In this document: positions 17,501 to 25,435 of the stretch, in pieces
How the letters are laid out: every line of letters begins with the position of its first letter
Position numbering within the stretch: position 1 is the first letter of the stretch
DNA from: Pelolinea submarina
Lineage (GTDB): Bacteria > Chloroflexota > Anaerolineae > Anaerolineales > Anaerolineaceae
Assembly (NCBI RefSeq): GCF_003966975.1
Contig: NZ_AP018437.1
Span: forward strand, 558,001 to 622,000
Direction: 5' to 3'
Length of the DNA stretch: 64,000 nt
Made by a program: the position numbers and the translations under genes
The notes under the pieces: generated by a model
Told to the model about the DNA's origin: nothing
Databases searched by the model: none
Seen by the model: only the letters and a program-made list of their open reading frames with translations

Positions 17501-20482
17501 GCCGCCGGAAAGAATATACATGCCGTAGTTGTGGTTGCTGCTGAAAGTGTTGCTCTGGTTATAGAGTCCTTTGATTGCCACCTTGCCCAGGCCAACGCAT
17601 TCACCGCCGCTGAATTGGCAGTTATCAATCGTTAACCCATTACCGGCATTGCTGCTGACGTCAATGTTATAGAGGTTAATCGTACCGAGTGTGGCGATAT
17701 TGATGCCGTCCCCGCCGTTGTAGGAATATACTCCGCTGCCGCCCCGTATGGCGTTCTTGATAATGACTGTGCCGTTGGTGAGCGGGTTGTCAATAAAAAT
17801 CCCGGTGTCGCCGTTCTTGGAAGCGGACACGTAATTCAAGTTGACGCTGCCGCTGGAAGTGACGTACAGACCGTAACTATTGTTGTCATCCAGCGTGTTC
17901 TGCAAACCAAAGTAAGTGTTCAGGGTGACGTTCCCTTTTCCAAGGCAAGTTGACCCATCCAGTAAACAGGTATCCAACAAAATGCCGGAACCGGTGATGT
18001 TGTTGCTGGCGATCACGTTGGAAATTTGGATGCTGCCCAATGTCGTAATCTCAATACCGTTGCTGCCGTTGCCGCTATATTCCCCCTGGACGCCTCTGAT
18101 ATTGTTGAAGATGTTTACGCTGCCGCTGCTGGTTGAGTTATCTACCAAAATCCCATCATGGCCGTTCTCTGAAGCATTCACATTGTAAAGACTAATTACA
18201 GAACCTGAAGAGAGGTAAAAACCATTTTGATCATTTAAATCCGCATCGGTATCATAAATCGTGATTTTTCCGCCGGTGTTGATTTTGATACCCGAGCCGC
18301 CGTTGTTGCGATACACGTTGGTGAAATTATTCAGTGTGGTGCGGATGAAAATGGCAATATTGCTGTTGGCGTTATTAATTTCAAGCCCATTCCCCAGGTT
18401 ATCATAGGCGCTGGTGTTGTTCAGTTTGATGGTCGAACCGGCACTGATCAGCAGACCGGTTCCGCTGTTGCCCAGGAAATAATTAGCGCCGTACCAACCC
18501 GCGCTGGTGGGGCTGTCCAGTGTGATGGTGCCGGAACCCAGGCAGTATCCCAGCACTTCGTCATACTGGCAGGTATCCAGCACAGCCCCGTTCTGGCTGT
18601 TGTAAGAAGCATCCACGGTGTTTAGAGTAATGGTTTTTAAGGAATCCAATTCCATCCCATCCCCACCATTGTCCTGGAACATTCCGTTTGAGACAGTAAT
18701 CGTACCGCTGCCGCTGGTGGTGTTAACCTTCATGCCGGGAATGTCGAATTCGGTTTCGTTGTTGTGCTCGCTGTCGTTGACAGACAGGCTGTAATCCCCG
18801 TCCGCGCTGCCGCTGCTTTCCAGGGTTTTTACGATGATGTAGTAGTCGCCGTCGGCGGTCAAAGTGTAATTGATCAAAGCGTTAGTCGTGGTACCGTCCA
18901 GGTTATCGTTGAAAGCCAGCAGGGTATCGGTGCCGGCGTCATACAATTCCAGATAAGCGTCAAAAAAATCGCTTTCCAGCAGGATCTCCAGATCCTGCCC
19001 GTTCGTCCCACTGAAATACCAGCGATCGCCGGTGTATTTGTTGTCTTCGTTCAGGCGCTCATTGACCGTTTCGCCGCCGGCATCAATGTTACCCACGCGG
19101 ATGGAACTGTGTGAAGCGCGCACGTAGCTCAGATAAACTGAACCGGCGGTCTCAATGTCAATGGCAGTGTTGTCGTTGTAGTAAGCGAACACGTTCATGA
19201 TCTTCACATAGGCCGGGTTGCTGGTGGCGGCCAGCAGGCCGTAACCATAATCGGCTGAGTAAAGATCGACGTAGTTATGGTCAAATAAACTGTTGTTGAT
19301 GGTCAGGGCGCTGAACCCGTGGATTTCGGTGCCGTTGCCGTTGTTGCGGCTGGTCGCCACGCCGTCCAGCGTGACCGGGCCGTTGGTGTTGATATACAAG
19401 CCAACATTCCAGGTCAAATCGTTCTCATCGTCGTTGTAGTCAAAAGAACTATTGGTGATGATGATAGTGCCTTTGGATGCGGCTGTGTTGTCAATGCGCG
19501 CGCCGTCGCCGCGGTTATCGCGCGACTGCACGTTGGTGACTGTAACGTTGCCGTTTTGGTTGCTGACTGTCAGCCCATCCCCGCTGTCGTTTTGAATGTA
19601 TAAATCGTCCAGGTAAAGTGAACCGCTGTTGTTATCCAGCGAAACACTACCGATTACGGTAAAGCCGCTTAAAGTGAATCCGGCCGTGGTATTGCTGATA
19701 GAGATACTGCCGGTGAGTGTAATGGTGCCGGATCCGGATCCGACCAATCCTTTTAGCGTGCTCAGGTTGCCGTTGCCGCTGGAACCGTCGATCACCACTG
19801 TGTCGCTGTAATCGCCGGCTTCCACGTACAGTTTGCCGTCCGAAGGTATCCAGCCGTTGGAGTCGATCAGGTAGAGCGCGTATTCTATCGGTTTTGCATC
19901 CGCCCAGCACGTGGTTCCCAATGTGCCGGTGGGGCAGTCGCCGGCATTTAACACGACCATGTATTTGGTGCTGCCGACCATCCACCAGGGATCGCTGCTG
20001 GCGATGATGTCCGCGCTTTCCTGGCTGGCCAAATCAAGGGCTTCGCCGTTTTCGTCGCTTATGACCACCGTCTCATCCGTATTCTCTTCCCCTGCGGTTT
20101 CATCCGCGGCGGGAGTCTCCGTGGCGGCCGGTGTGGCTTCTTCCTGATCTTCTGTCGGTGTTTCCTCAATCTGCGGTGTGGAACTCATATCGGGGGTCTC
20201 GGTCGGTTGCGCTTCCGGTGTTGGTGTCGCAGTTATTTCTTCGCCGACTTCAGCAGAGTCCTCACCCGTATCGGTAGGATCCGCAGCAGCTTCACTAGCT
20301 GCTGGAGTAACTTCCGGGAGGATGGTTTCATCAGTCGCTTCCGCTTCTTCAGTGGAAGCCGCGGGTTCTTCCGCAGGTTGGGTTGGACTTTCTCCCTCTG
20401 CAAAAACAAAGGAGCTGGTCAGTAAAGCTGTCAATACAGCAGTGCATATTGCCCAGCTGGCAATAGCGGGAGTCTTTTTCAT
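14582..20482 (-). CDS. Giant secreted parallel beta-helix protein with three PPC-like domains
   Basis: A 1966-residue exported protein. It has a signal peptide (1-28, cleavage after VFA), an acidic Thr/Pro/Glu-rich stretch (about 29-150), then right-handed beta-helix repeats rich in Asn, Gly and Ser to the end. Three PPC-like beta-sandwich modules (motif FDAYLELYD or FDVLLEVFD, then YYIRV and YxLSxND) interrupt it at about 464-572, 1130-1227 and 1530-1624. Four Cys loops of the form C-x6/8-C-[LV]-G-x-G occur at C638/647, C839/846, C955/962 and C1356/1363. No catalytic motif, sorting signal or membrane anchor is visible, so surface attachment is unexplained. AGGAGG precedes the ATG. The leader carries a c-di-GMP riboswitch and terminator. 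Likely an adhesin or matrix protein (inference). Confidence 0.85.
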   Translation of the reverse strand: MKKTPAIASWAICTAVLTALLTSSFVFAEGESPTQPAEEPAASTEEAEATDETILPEVTPAASEAAADPTDTGEDSAEVGEEITATPTPEAQPTETPDMSSTPQIEETPTEDQEEATPAATETPAADETAGEENTDETVVISDENGEALDLASQESADIIASSDPWWMVGSTKYMVVLNAGDCPTGTLGTTCWADAKPIEYALYLIDSNGWIPSDGKLYVEAGDYSDTVVIDGSSGNGNLSTLKGLVGSGSGTITLTGSISISNTTAGFTLSGFTVIGSVSLDNNSGSLYLDDLYIQNDSGDGLTVSNQNGNVTVTNVQSRDNRGDGARIDNTAASKGTIIITNSSFDYNDDENDLTWNVGLYINTNGPVTLDGVATSRNNGNGTEIHGFSALTINNSLFDHNYVDLYSADYGYGLLAATSNPAYVKIMNVFAYYNDNTAIDIETAGSVYLSYVRASHSSIRVGNIDAGGETVNERLNEDNKYTGDRWYFSGTNGQDLEILLESDFFDAYLELYDAGTDTLLAFNDNLDGTTTNALINYTLTADGDYYIIVKTLESSGSADGDYSLSVNDSEHNNETEFDIPGMKVNTTSGSGTITVSNGMFQDNGGDGMELDSLKTITLNTVDASYNSQNGAVLDTCQYDEVLGYCLGSGTITLDSPTSAGWYGANYFLGNSGTGLLISAGSTIKLNNTSAYDNLGNGLEINNANSNIAIFIRTTLNNFTNVYRNNGGSGIKINTGGKITIYDTDADLNDQNGFYLSSGSVISLYNVNASENGHDGILVDNSTSSGSVNIFNNIRGVQGEYSGNGSNGIEITTLGSIQISNVIASNNITGSGILLDTCLLDGSTCLGKGNVTLNTYFGLQNTLDDNNSYGLYVTSSGSVNLNYVSASKNGDTGIFIDNPLTNGTVIIKNAIRGGSGVYSYNGGDGINIATLGTINLYNIDVSSNAGNGLTIDNCQFSGGECVGLGKVAIKGLYNQSNTFSSNHNYGMYILSGGSVYLMNVNADQNGNNGLYVNNQLELAIQPVTINASKGVTNSFNYNGSLNQGTYPGLEIRTYGNIYLKSIEANNNYAAGAYLYNKDATISAPYIRINDGTFNENQGSGLLAYTKGNIMLYGVTASYNSLIYSDIVMEGETVYERLTSISTYDTWWFEVTESTTITDFAIILESLEFDAYLELYDASGNLLASDDNTYSEYDAEINISLTELGKYYIRVMAADSNHGNYTLSINDELHDYGTDFAFYGALIDASAGNGSVSINKGSTNFNNEFNDNNYSGIEVKSKSTITAYNLSASDNGDTGAYLYNATGSGNITVQMMDKGVVSLFDSNSEIGLFAASSGSIYVTSISASSNGSGGAVLNNCILSGDYCLGNGSVYIRSAGTVNKFNSNQLYGLSIYASGHVYLYDVQADANGYSGLYVKNQYLLETGNVTSKTSKNFISSFSGNGWKNPLNTYSIEVYSNGVVSLIGGNVIANYGGGAFIDNDATASVRNVFLFDTNFEANQGNGLWVNSNGSIYLTGVQSRYNSVNNGQIDLLGETIFEHLTPYYESDTWWFDGFTDDTVDIILESDEFDVLLEVFDKDGNLIATDDDSYGVTDARLTFTLPANGNYYIRVSASDGETGNYTLTLNDEALEYPTMYRFSGAHLDNDGGSGNIVITTSVFNEAPNFYHNNYDGLEILTAGSVTLLNLSAMQNGEDGINIDSTAGSGAVLVSSTSKKNTSSFSYNTKFGLYIEAGGNVSIINNGRMFLRDNSYTGAYIDNTSANGAYVIVYKAEVNQNTLKGLEIHSSGNVTTNNILAVNNGSNGIFVDNTYGSGTISLLGSMGENNISDNGASGLALYSNSSITVDNVIAIQNGGNGMILNNEFGSGTITVTNVVTRLNARDGMQIKSGGPSVTLKYIQSMSNGVGYDGDGLYIEIPDPSYLKIYYSTFIGNEGNGIDVLGTVPEMPQLFSVSYFGNDTDMDGDRNLNVTY

Positions 20483-20562
20483 GATTTTCCTCCTGGAAAT
20501 GTTGCTTGCTTTAAATTATACGAAACTTCCATCATCTTCCGTTGCGCGCCAATCAATCACTT

Positions 20563-20600
20563 AAAACAAAACAGGCCGGCAAATTGCCAAGCCTGTTTTG
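20563..20600 (-). terminator. Riboswitch expression-platform terminator
   Basis: On the minus strand a perfect 10-bp stem, CAAAACAGGC (20600-20591) with GCCTGTTTTG (20576-20567), encloses a smaller GGCA/TGCC stem and is followed by TTTT. It lies 18 bases after the aptamer and 80 bases before the ATG of the giant protein, exactly where a transcription-terminating riboswitch would carry it. Confidence 0.88.
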
Positions 20601-20618
20601 CGCTTTAAAAGCGAAAAC
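20595..20618 (-). promoter_or_regulatory. Candidate antiterminator hairpin
   Basis: GTTTTCGC (20618-20611) can pair with GCGCAAAAC (20603-20595, one bulged C) around the loop TTTTAAA. This pairing takes up the first half of the terminator's 5' arm, so the two structures exclude each other. Pairing was worked out by eye. Confidence 0.55.
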
Positions 20619-20705
20619 GATCTTCGGCGGCCTGGCGATCATAGCGAATGCTTTAGACCCATAGCTTTGCGTCCCCAGCTTTCGCCAGGTTTGCCTTTTC
20701 GGATC
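20619..20705 (-). promoter_or_regulatory. Cyclic di-GMP-I (GEMM-I) riboswitch aptamer
   Basis: Read on the minus strand, the segment carries the GEMM-I hallmarks in order: GGCAAACC, a GAAA tetraloop, GGGGACGCAAAGC, a CTAAAGC...GCTATG tetraloop-receptor-like stem, then CGCCAGGC. GATC at both ends forms P1. The G just before CAAACC corresponds, by my recall of Vc2 numbering, to the ligand-contacting G20, which favours c-di-GMP over the cGAMP-binding variant. It lies in the leader of the giant beta-helix gene. An ORF across it (20553-20747, minus) is a shadow. Confidence 0.9.
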
Positions 20706-20719
20706 AAGTGTCTGTAAAT

Positions 20720-20747
20720 AATATACCATACCCACAAAAGAATTCAA
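20720..20747 (-). promoter_or_regulatory. Promoter for the riboswitch and beta-helix gene
   Basis: On the minus strand TTGAAT (20747-20742) and TATATT (20725-20720) are separated by 16 bases. The predicted transcript start, about 20712, is just upstream of the aptamer, giving a leader of about 230 bases. Confidence 0.65.
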
Positions 20748-20921
20748 TCCGTAACTGTGGTGTATAGAATAAATTTTGACCCATATCTATCGAAAATCAA
20801 AATAAATGGGTTGATGAAAGGTAAAATTTTGAGTATCTCTTCACCTGCTCCAGTCAGAATCTATATGAAATCCTGGCAAGTTTTGTCTGTCAGGCATTCC
20901 GATCGGGCAAAAAAGGTGTTT
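20748..20921. other. Intergenic segment without recognised feature
   Basis: Between the riboswitch promoter and the end of the GH17 gene. A 71-residue plus-strand ORF (20757-20972) overlaps the GH17 gene and has no ribosome binding site or family resemblance. I see no hairpin terminator for GH17 that I would defend. Confidence 0.4.
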
Positions 20922-22286
20922 TTAAAATCGGTATTCCTCATCCCTGGCAACGGACTCGGAAATCAGTTCTAATGGCAGGCTGCTCCAACCCGCAGCGGCG
21001 GGCGGTGCATAATCGCGCGGAATCAGATACGCGGCAACTCTGGTCGCCTGTTTATCGAGTCCGCCGGTAAAGATGGAAGTTGACCAGTAGCCATCATCTT
21101 CGATATATGTGTAAGGGTTACGGAATTCAGGTTTGATCCACCAGCCCTTGGCGTTGGGTACGTAGATGTAAACAACCACCCGGTAATCATCCGGATTGAC
21201 ATTTAGCGCATAACCTTCCAGCTTCCCTGTGCTGTCCATGGGCGGGACATACGTAATTTTGATTTTCGAAGAGCGGGTGTTTTCCTCAAATACACCTTCA
21301 AAGGTCTTTTCCATGCCGGGTTTCATTTGGCCTTCTCCGTCCCATACTCCCCAGCAGGCACCGGCTTCTCCCTCGTCCTTCACTTTCCATTGTTCATCAT
21401 ACGCATCAAACCAAAAGTACTGGATATCCATTTGTTGGGCAAAAGACACGAAATCGTTGAAAAAAGCTGCCTGGCTGGCGGCATCGCCGTTTTCACCACA
21501 GGAAGGCCACCCGGTTTCTGCAATGATGATTTCTTTACGGGAAGCAGGTGTGTTTACTTTCTCCATGGCTTTAAAATACCAGTTCTCGATGGCATTGACC
21601 GCTTCATCGACCGCGACCCCATCCCAATAGGGATAGACATTGACAGCCACCACATCCATAACGCTGAACAAGCCGGGATATTTTTCAAGTTCCGACCAAA
21701 CATCCGTAGTGGTCACCGGTACATCCGGCACCGCTTTTTTGAACCAGTCAATATAGATCATTAATTCCCGCGCGGTCAGATCGCCGCGCAGCAGCGTCTC
21801 ATTTCCGATGATAGCCAGATCGACAGCTCCGGTTTTGGCCAATTCGATCAGGGCTTCCATTTGGCTTGCGTTTTCGACCAGGTTGCTACTTAACCAGGCA
21901 GTCGCCGCAAATTTCAGCCCAAATTCATGGGCGATCGACCCGGCGTTTTCCAGCCCGCCCTGTACGCTGTAGGTCCTGATCCAATGCGTGTATGGGCTGA
22001 TCCGTTCGATGAGTGCGCGCAGGTCTTCTTCGGCGATGTTCGTTCCTGTTTCGGGGCTGTCATTCAGGTGCGTCCCCAGGTTGAGGCCGCTGATGCGGTT
22101 TTCAATTTGCGGGGTCGCGGTGGGGGTGATGGTGGGCGTGACGGTTGCCGTCGGCACGGCCGTCCTGGTAGGAATGGCTGTGGCGGTTACTGTGGCTGTG
22201 GCTGTGCTTTCCGGTTTGAATAGTCTGCCGCAGCTGCTCAGGAACAGAATACTGATGATTCCAAGAAGTGATAGCGCTTTTTTCAA
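20922..22286 (-). CDS. Glycoside hydrolase family 17 lipoprotein (beta-1,3-glucanase-like)
   Basis: A 454-residue lipoprotein: signal peptide with lipobox LSSC (C19), a Thr/Ala/Pro-rich linker, and a GH17 TIM barrel. The acid/base glutamate is in IIGNETL and the nucleophile in IIAETGWPS, both typical of the family, which cleaves beta-1,3-glucans or transfers glucan chains. Start is TTG at 22286, seven bases after GGGAGG; the frame extends to 22340 but that lacks a site. A C-terminal region of about 100 residues after the barrel is unassigned. It points in the same direction as the riboswitch-controlled gene but is separated by 170 bases and that gene's own promoter. Confidence 0.87.
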   Translation of the reverse strand: MKKALSLLGIISILFLSSCGRLFKPESTATATVTATAIPTRTAVPTATVTPTITPTATPQIENRISGLNLGTHLNDSPETGTNIAEEDLRALIERISPYTHWIRTYSVQGGLENAGSIAHEFGLKFAATAWLSSNLVENASQMEALIELAKTGAVDLAIIGNETLLRGDLTARELMIYIDWFKKAVPDVPVTTTDVWSELEKYPGLFSVMDVVAVNVYPYWDGVAVDEAVNAIENWYFKAMEKVNTPASRKEIIIAETGWPSCGENGDAASQAAFFNDFVSFAQQMDIQYFWFDAYDEQWKVKDEGEAGACWGVWDGEGQMKPGMEKTFEGVFEENTRSSKIKITYVPPMDSTGKLEGYALNVNPDDYRVVVYIYVPNAKGWWIKPEFRNPYTYIEDDGYWSTSIFTGGLDKQATRVAAYLIPRDYAPPAAAGWSSLPLELISESVARDEEYRF

Positions 22287-22409
22287 TGCTGTACCTCCCT
22301 TTCGGTGGTGAACCCTTCGATAGGGTAATTCTATTCGCACTCCCCCGAAAATACAATTGATGTTGAGTAAATAAGGAAAACTCCCTCAATAACCTCTGGG
22401 AGACATAAC

Positions 22410-22444
22410 AAAAAAGTGGGAGGAGCATCATGCTCTTCCCACTT
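22410..22444 (-). terminator. Intrinsic terminator after the SDH-type protease gene
   Basis: A 14-bp stem (22444-22431 with 22427-22414, one wobble pair, loop of three) is followed on the minus strand by six T. It lies 20 bases after the stop at 22465. Confidence 0.88.
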
Positions 22445-22464
22445 TAGGTTTTATTAATGAAAGG

Positions 22465-23313
22465 CTATCCTTTATTGGGCGTACCTTTGGCCGCGCCGGG
22501 CCGTTTTTCATAAGGCACGGGGATGTATTCCACCGAAGGCCGGCGCGTGCGTGCTTGCGGGTAAAGGTTCATCAGCTTGTAAATATCCTCCGGCATCTTG
22601 TTGCTGACCTTCAGGCCGAGTTCTTTGGCTTCCTCGAAACTGATGGGGTAGTCGTGCGTCCATTGGCCGCTGGCCAGTTTCTCAGCCAGGTCGTGCGCGG
22701 CTTCGTCCGAATATTGGCAGCAGGCGATTTTCTCAATGGTGGCTTTGACCTGCGCGATGGCCTTGCGCGAAACGTCCGCCAGGATCATGGTCTGGTCGTC
22801 GATGTCCTTGGCCGGTTTCTCGTCCAGCACTTTCAGGATGGAAACGGCCGGATATTCGCCGATCTGCGGATCCACCGGTCCCAACACGGCATTGTCGTCC
22901 ATGACGATCTCGTCCGCGGCCAGGGCGATCATGGTGCCGCCGGACATGGCATAGTGCGGAATGAAGACGGTCACCTTGCCCTTGTGTTTGGAGAGGGCGT
23001 AAGCGATTTGCTCGGCGGCCAACACCAACCCGCCGGGGGTGTGCAGGATGATGTCGATCGGAATCTTCGGGTCGGTCATTTTGACAGCGCGCATGATCTC
23101 CTCGGAATCCTGAATGTCGATATAGCGGGCGATCGGGAAGCCCAAAAGCGACATGCTTTCCTGACGGTGGATCAGCGCGATCACACGCGAACCGCGTTTC
23201 TCTTCCACTTTGCGCATCAAGCGGAAGCGCTCGGAATCCAGCACGCGCTGCTTGACCATGGGCGCCAGGCTGGCTACTAATATAAAGAGCCATAGAACGT
23301 TAATGAAATCCAT
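22465..23313 (-). CDS. Membrane-anchored SDH/ClpP-like serine protease
   Basis: A 282-residue protein with one N-terminal membrane helix (about 4-20) and a ClpP/crotonase-fold domain of the serine dehydrogenase proteinase family (SDH_protease, related to SppA). DIILHTPGGLVLAAEQIA and PHYAMSGGTMIALAADEI carry the oxyanion glycine pair and the likely nucleophile S124; VLGPVDPQIGEYPA is family typical. Start chosen at the ATG at 23313, five bases after GGAGG, four codons inside the longest frame. It lies 38 bases downstream of a rhomboid protease, so two membrane proteases share a transcript. Confidence 0.88.
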   Translation of the reverse strand: MDFINVLWLFILVASLAPMVKQRVLDSERFRLMRKVEEKRGSRVIALIHRQESMSLLGFPIARYIDIQDSEEIMRAVKMTDPKIPIDIILHTPGGLVLAAEQIAYALSKHKGKVTVFIPHYAMSGGTMIALAADEIVMDDNAVLGPVDPQIGEYPAVSILKVLDEKPAKDIDDQTMILADVSRKAIAQVKATIEKIACCQYSDEAAHDLAEKLASGQWTHDYPISFEEAKELGLKVSNKMPEDIYKLMNLYPQARTRRPSVEYIPVPYEKRPGAAKGTPNKG

Positions 23314-23351
23314 AAAATCCTCCAAAGAACCGGTACATAAATCTTCTCAAT

Positions 23352-24047
23352 TTACCAGGGGTAATGTTCATCAGCATACTCCTGACGCTGGCACTTACCC
23401 AGGCAGAATGGTTTAGCCATCAACAGCCCGAACAGGAACCCGCCCACGTGCGCCCACCAGGCCACGCCGCTGACTTGCGTACTGGCGGCAGCGCCCAATG
23501 AGGTTACGCCGCTGAATAATTGCAGCAGGAACCACAAGCCGATAAAGACGAACGACGAAATGCGCACGAACCAGCCGAAGAAAAAGATGGGCACGAACGT
23601 GACCACTTTGGCGCGGGGATAGAATATAAGATAGGCACCCATCACGGCCGCGATAGCGCCGCTGGCGCCCAACGCGGGCACGTCGCTGCCGGCTGAGAAA
23701 AAGTACTCCAGCAGCCCGGCGGCAATGCCGCCCAACAGGTAAAAGACCAGATAGCGTACCGAACCCAGCCGGTCTTCCACATTGTCGCCGAAGATCAGCA
23801 GCACCCACATGTTCCCGATGATGTGCATCAGCGAACCATGCAGCCACATGTGCGTCAGGAAGGGATACCAGCTCATCGGGTTGGACGTGATTTGGGAAGG
23901 CACCAGCGCGAAGGTCTGGACGAAAGCATCCAGTTGGCTGCTGTTCAGGTTGAACTGATAAAAGAAGACCAGACTATTCAGGATGATGATCGTCCAGTTG
24001 ACGAAAGGAAATGAGCGGGAGCGTATGGTGTCGCGAATCGGTATCAT
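23352..24047 (-). CDS. Rhomboid family intramembrane serine protease
   Basis: A 231-residue six-helix membrane protein that cuts substrates inside the bilayer. The catalytic serine is S129 in GASGAIAAVMG and the histidine is H200 in HVGGFLFG; the oxyanion-hole segment HGSLMHIIGNMW starts at residue 70. AAGGAAAG precedes the ATG. The C terminus ends with a short soluble tail containing CLGKCQRQEY. Substrates cannot be predicted. Confidence 0.93.
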   Translation of the reverse strand: MIPIRDTIRSRSFPFVNWTIIILNSLVFFYQFNLNSSQLDAFVQTFALVPSQITSNPMSWYPFLTHMWLHGSLMHIIGNMWVLLIFGDNVEDRLGSVRYLVFYLLGGIAAGLLEYFFSAGSDVPALGASGAIAAVMGAYLIFYPRAKVVTFVPIFFFGWFVRISSFVFIGLWFLLQLFSGVTSLGAAASTQVSGVAWWAHVGGFLFGLLMAKPFCLGKCQRQEYADEHYPW

Positions 24048-24184
24048 TTAGCTTTCCTTGTTTAGCTAAAACTTAGTATACTGGCATTGAAAAATATTTT
24101 CGTAAGTTTTTAATTAGAGAATTGTAAAAATTTTATTCCAACGGAAAATAATGATCAAAACAGCGATGAGGTTGGATTTTTACC

Positions 24185-25435
24185 ATGATTAAAGTGCTGC
24201 ATTTCGCGGACGCGCACATTGATTTGGCCCGTCAGGGCCGCCACGACCCGCAAAGCGGTCTGCCGATGCGCGTACTGGATTTTCTCAAAGCGCTGGATAC
24301 CATAGTGGACGCCGCGGTCGAACAGAAAGTCGACCTGGTGATCTTCGCCGGGGACGCCTACCGCGACCGCACCCCCGCGCCCACTTACCAACGCGAATGG
24401 GGCCGGCGCATCATGCGCCTGTCCTCGGCGGGCATTATGACCCTGCTGGTGATCGGCAACCACGACGTTTCGCCCGCTTCCGGGCGCGCGCATGCACTGC
24501 AGGAATTCGACACTCTGCAGGTTCCCAACGTGCGCGTAATCAGCAAACCCTGTCTGCTGGGGCCGGATGACCTGAACGGTCTGCCGCTGCAGGTGATCGG
24601 CATTCCCTGGCTGAACCGCTCGGCTTTTGCCGCCAGCCTTGATAACGAGAAGCAATCCAACGAAAGTTTAAATGACCAGATCGAGCGCGAGTTGACCGCT
24701 CTGGTTGAAAGTCTCATGGACCAATTGGATCCGAAATTGCCTGCCATCCTGACAGCGCATGCCACCGTACAGGGCGCTTTCTACGGCAGCGAACGCACCA
24801 TTATGCTGGGCGCCGATTTCGTGCTGCCCGGTTCGCTGGTGCGCGATCCGCGCCTGGATTACGTGGCGCTTGGCCACATCCATAATCACCAGGACCTCAA
24901 CAAGGACGGCCACCCGCACATTGTCTATCCCGGCTCGATCGAGCGCGTGGATTTTGGCGAGGCCGAGGAACAGAAAATCTTCGTCACGGCAGAGATCGAG
25001 CGGGGCCATGCCGAAATGCAAGAACACCTGCTGCGTGGAAGGAAATTCTTTGACCATGTCGCTAAGCTGGAAAACCCCGAAACGGTCAACCAGGATATTC
25101 TTAAAGCATTCCCGGGCGAAAAACAGTTGGCTGACGCCATCTTTCGCCTGGTGGTTTATTACCCGCGCGAGTGGGACGCGCTGATCGACGAGAGCGATAT
25201 CCGCCGCAAAGCGGAAAGCGCCTTCGAATTCCACTTCATCCGCCGCCCGCAGATCCAGGCGCGCATCCGCTTGCCGCAGGATAAGAGCGTCAGCGAGATC
25301 CCGCCCATCGAGGTGCTCAACCGCTATTGGGACGTCATACCGGCTAAAGGCCGCGATACGCAAGCCCTCAATAAGTTGGCCGAGGACATCTTCGAAACAG
25401 CCCAGCGCGGCCAATCTGAGAAAGAGGCGGGATGA
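24185..25435 (+). CDS. sbcD: Exonuclease SbcD (Mre11-like)
   Basis: The nuclease subunit of the SbcCD (Mre11-Rad50) complex, which opens hairpins and processes blocked DNA ends. The 416-residue protein shows all phosphodiesterase motifs: FADAHID, FAGDAYRDR, VIGNHD, ILTAHA and LGHIHNH. A C-terminal capping region follows. It overlaps sbcC by four bases (ATGA), which implies translational coupling. Confidence 0.95.
   Translation: MIKVLHFADAHIDLARQGRHDPQSGLPMRVLDFLKALDTIVDAAVEQKVDLVIFAGDAYRDRTPAPTYQREWGRRIMRLSSAGIMTLLVIGNHDVSPASGRAHALQEFDTLQVPNVRVISKPCLLGPDDLNGLPLQVIGIPWLNRSAFAASLDNEKQSNESLNDQIERELTALVESLMDQLDPKLPAILTAHATVQGAFYGSERTIMLGADFVLPGSLVRDPRLDYVALGHIHNHQDLNKDGHPHIVYPGSIERVDFGEAEEQKIFVTAEIERGHAEMQEHLLRGRKFFDHVAKLENPETVNQDILKAFPGEKQLADAIFRLVVYYPREWDALIDESDIRRKAESAFEFHFIRRPQIQARIRLPQDKSVSEIPPIEVLNRYWDVIPAKGRDTQALNKLAEDIFETAQRGQSEKEAG

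Noticed and set aside
20619..20705. cGAMP-binding GEMM-Ib variant
   Set aside because: The base matching position 20 appears to be G, which favours c-di-GMP; this depends on my recalled numbering and was not tested.
20553..20747. 64-residue minus-strand ORF
   Set aside because: It lies across the c-di-GMP aptamer, terminator and promoter; the RNA reading explains the sequence and the peptide resembles no family.
20757..20972. 71-residue plus-strand ORF
   Set aside because: It overlaps the GH17 gene end and has no ribosome binding site or recognisable motif.
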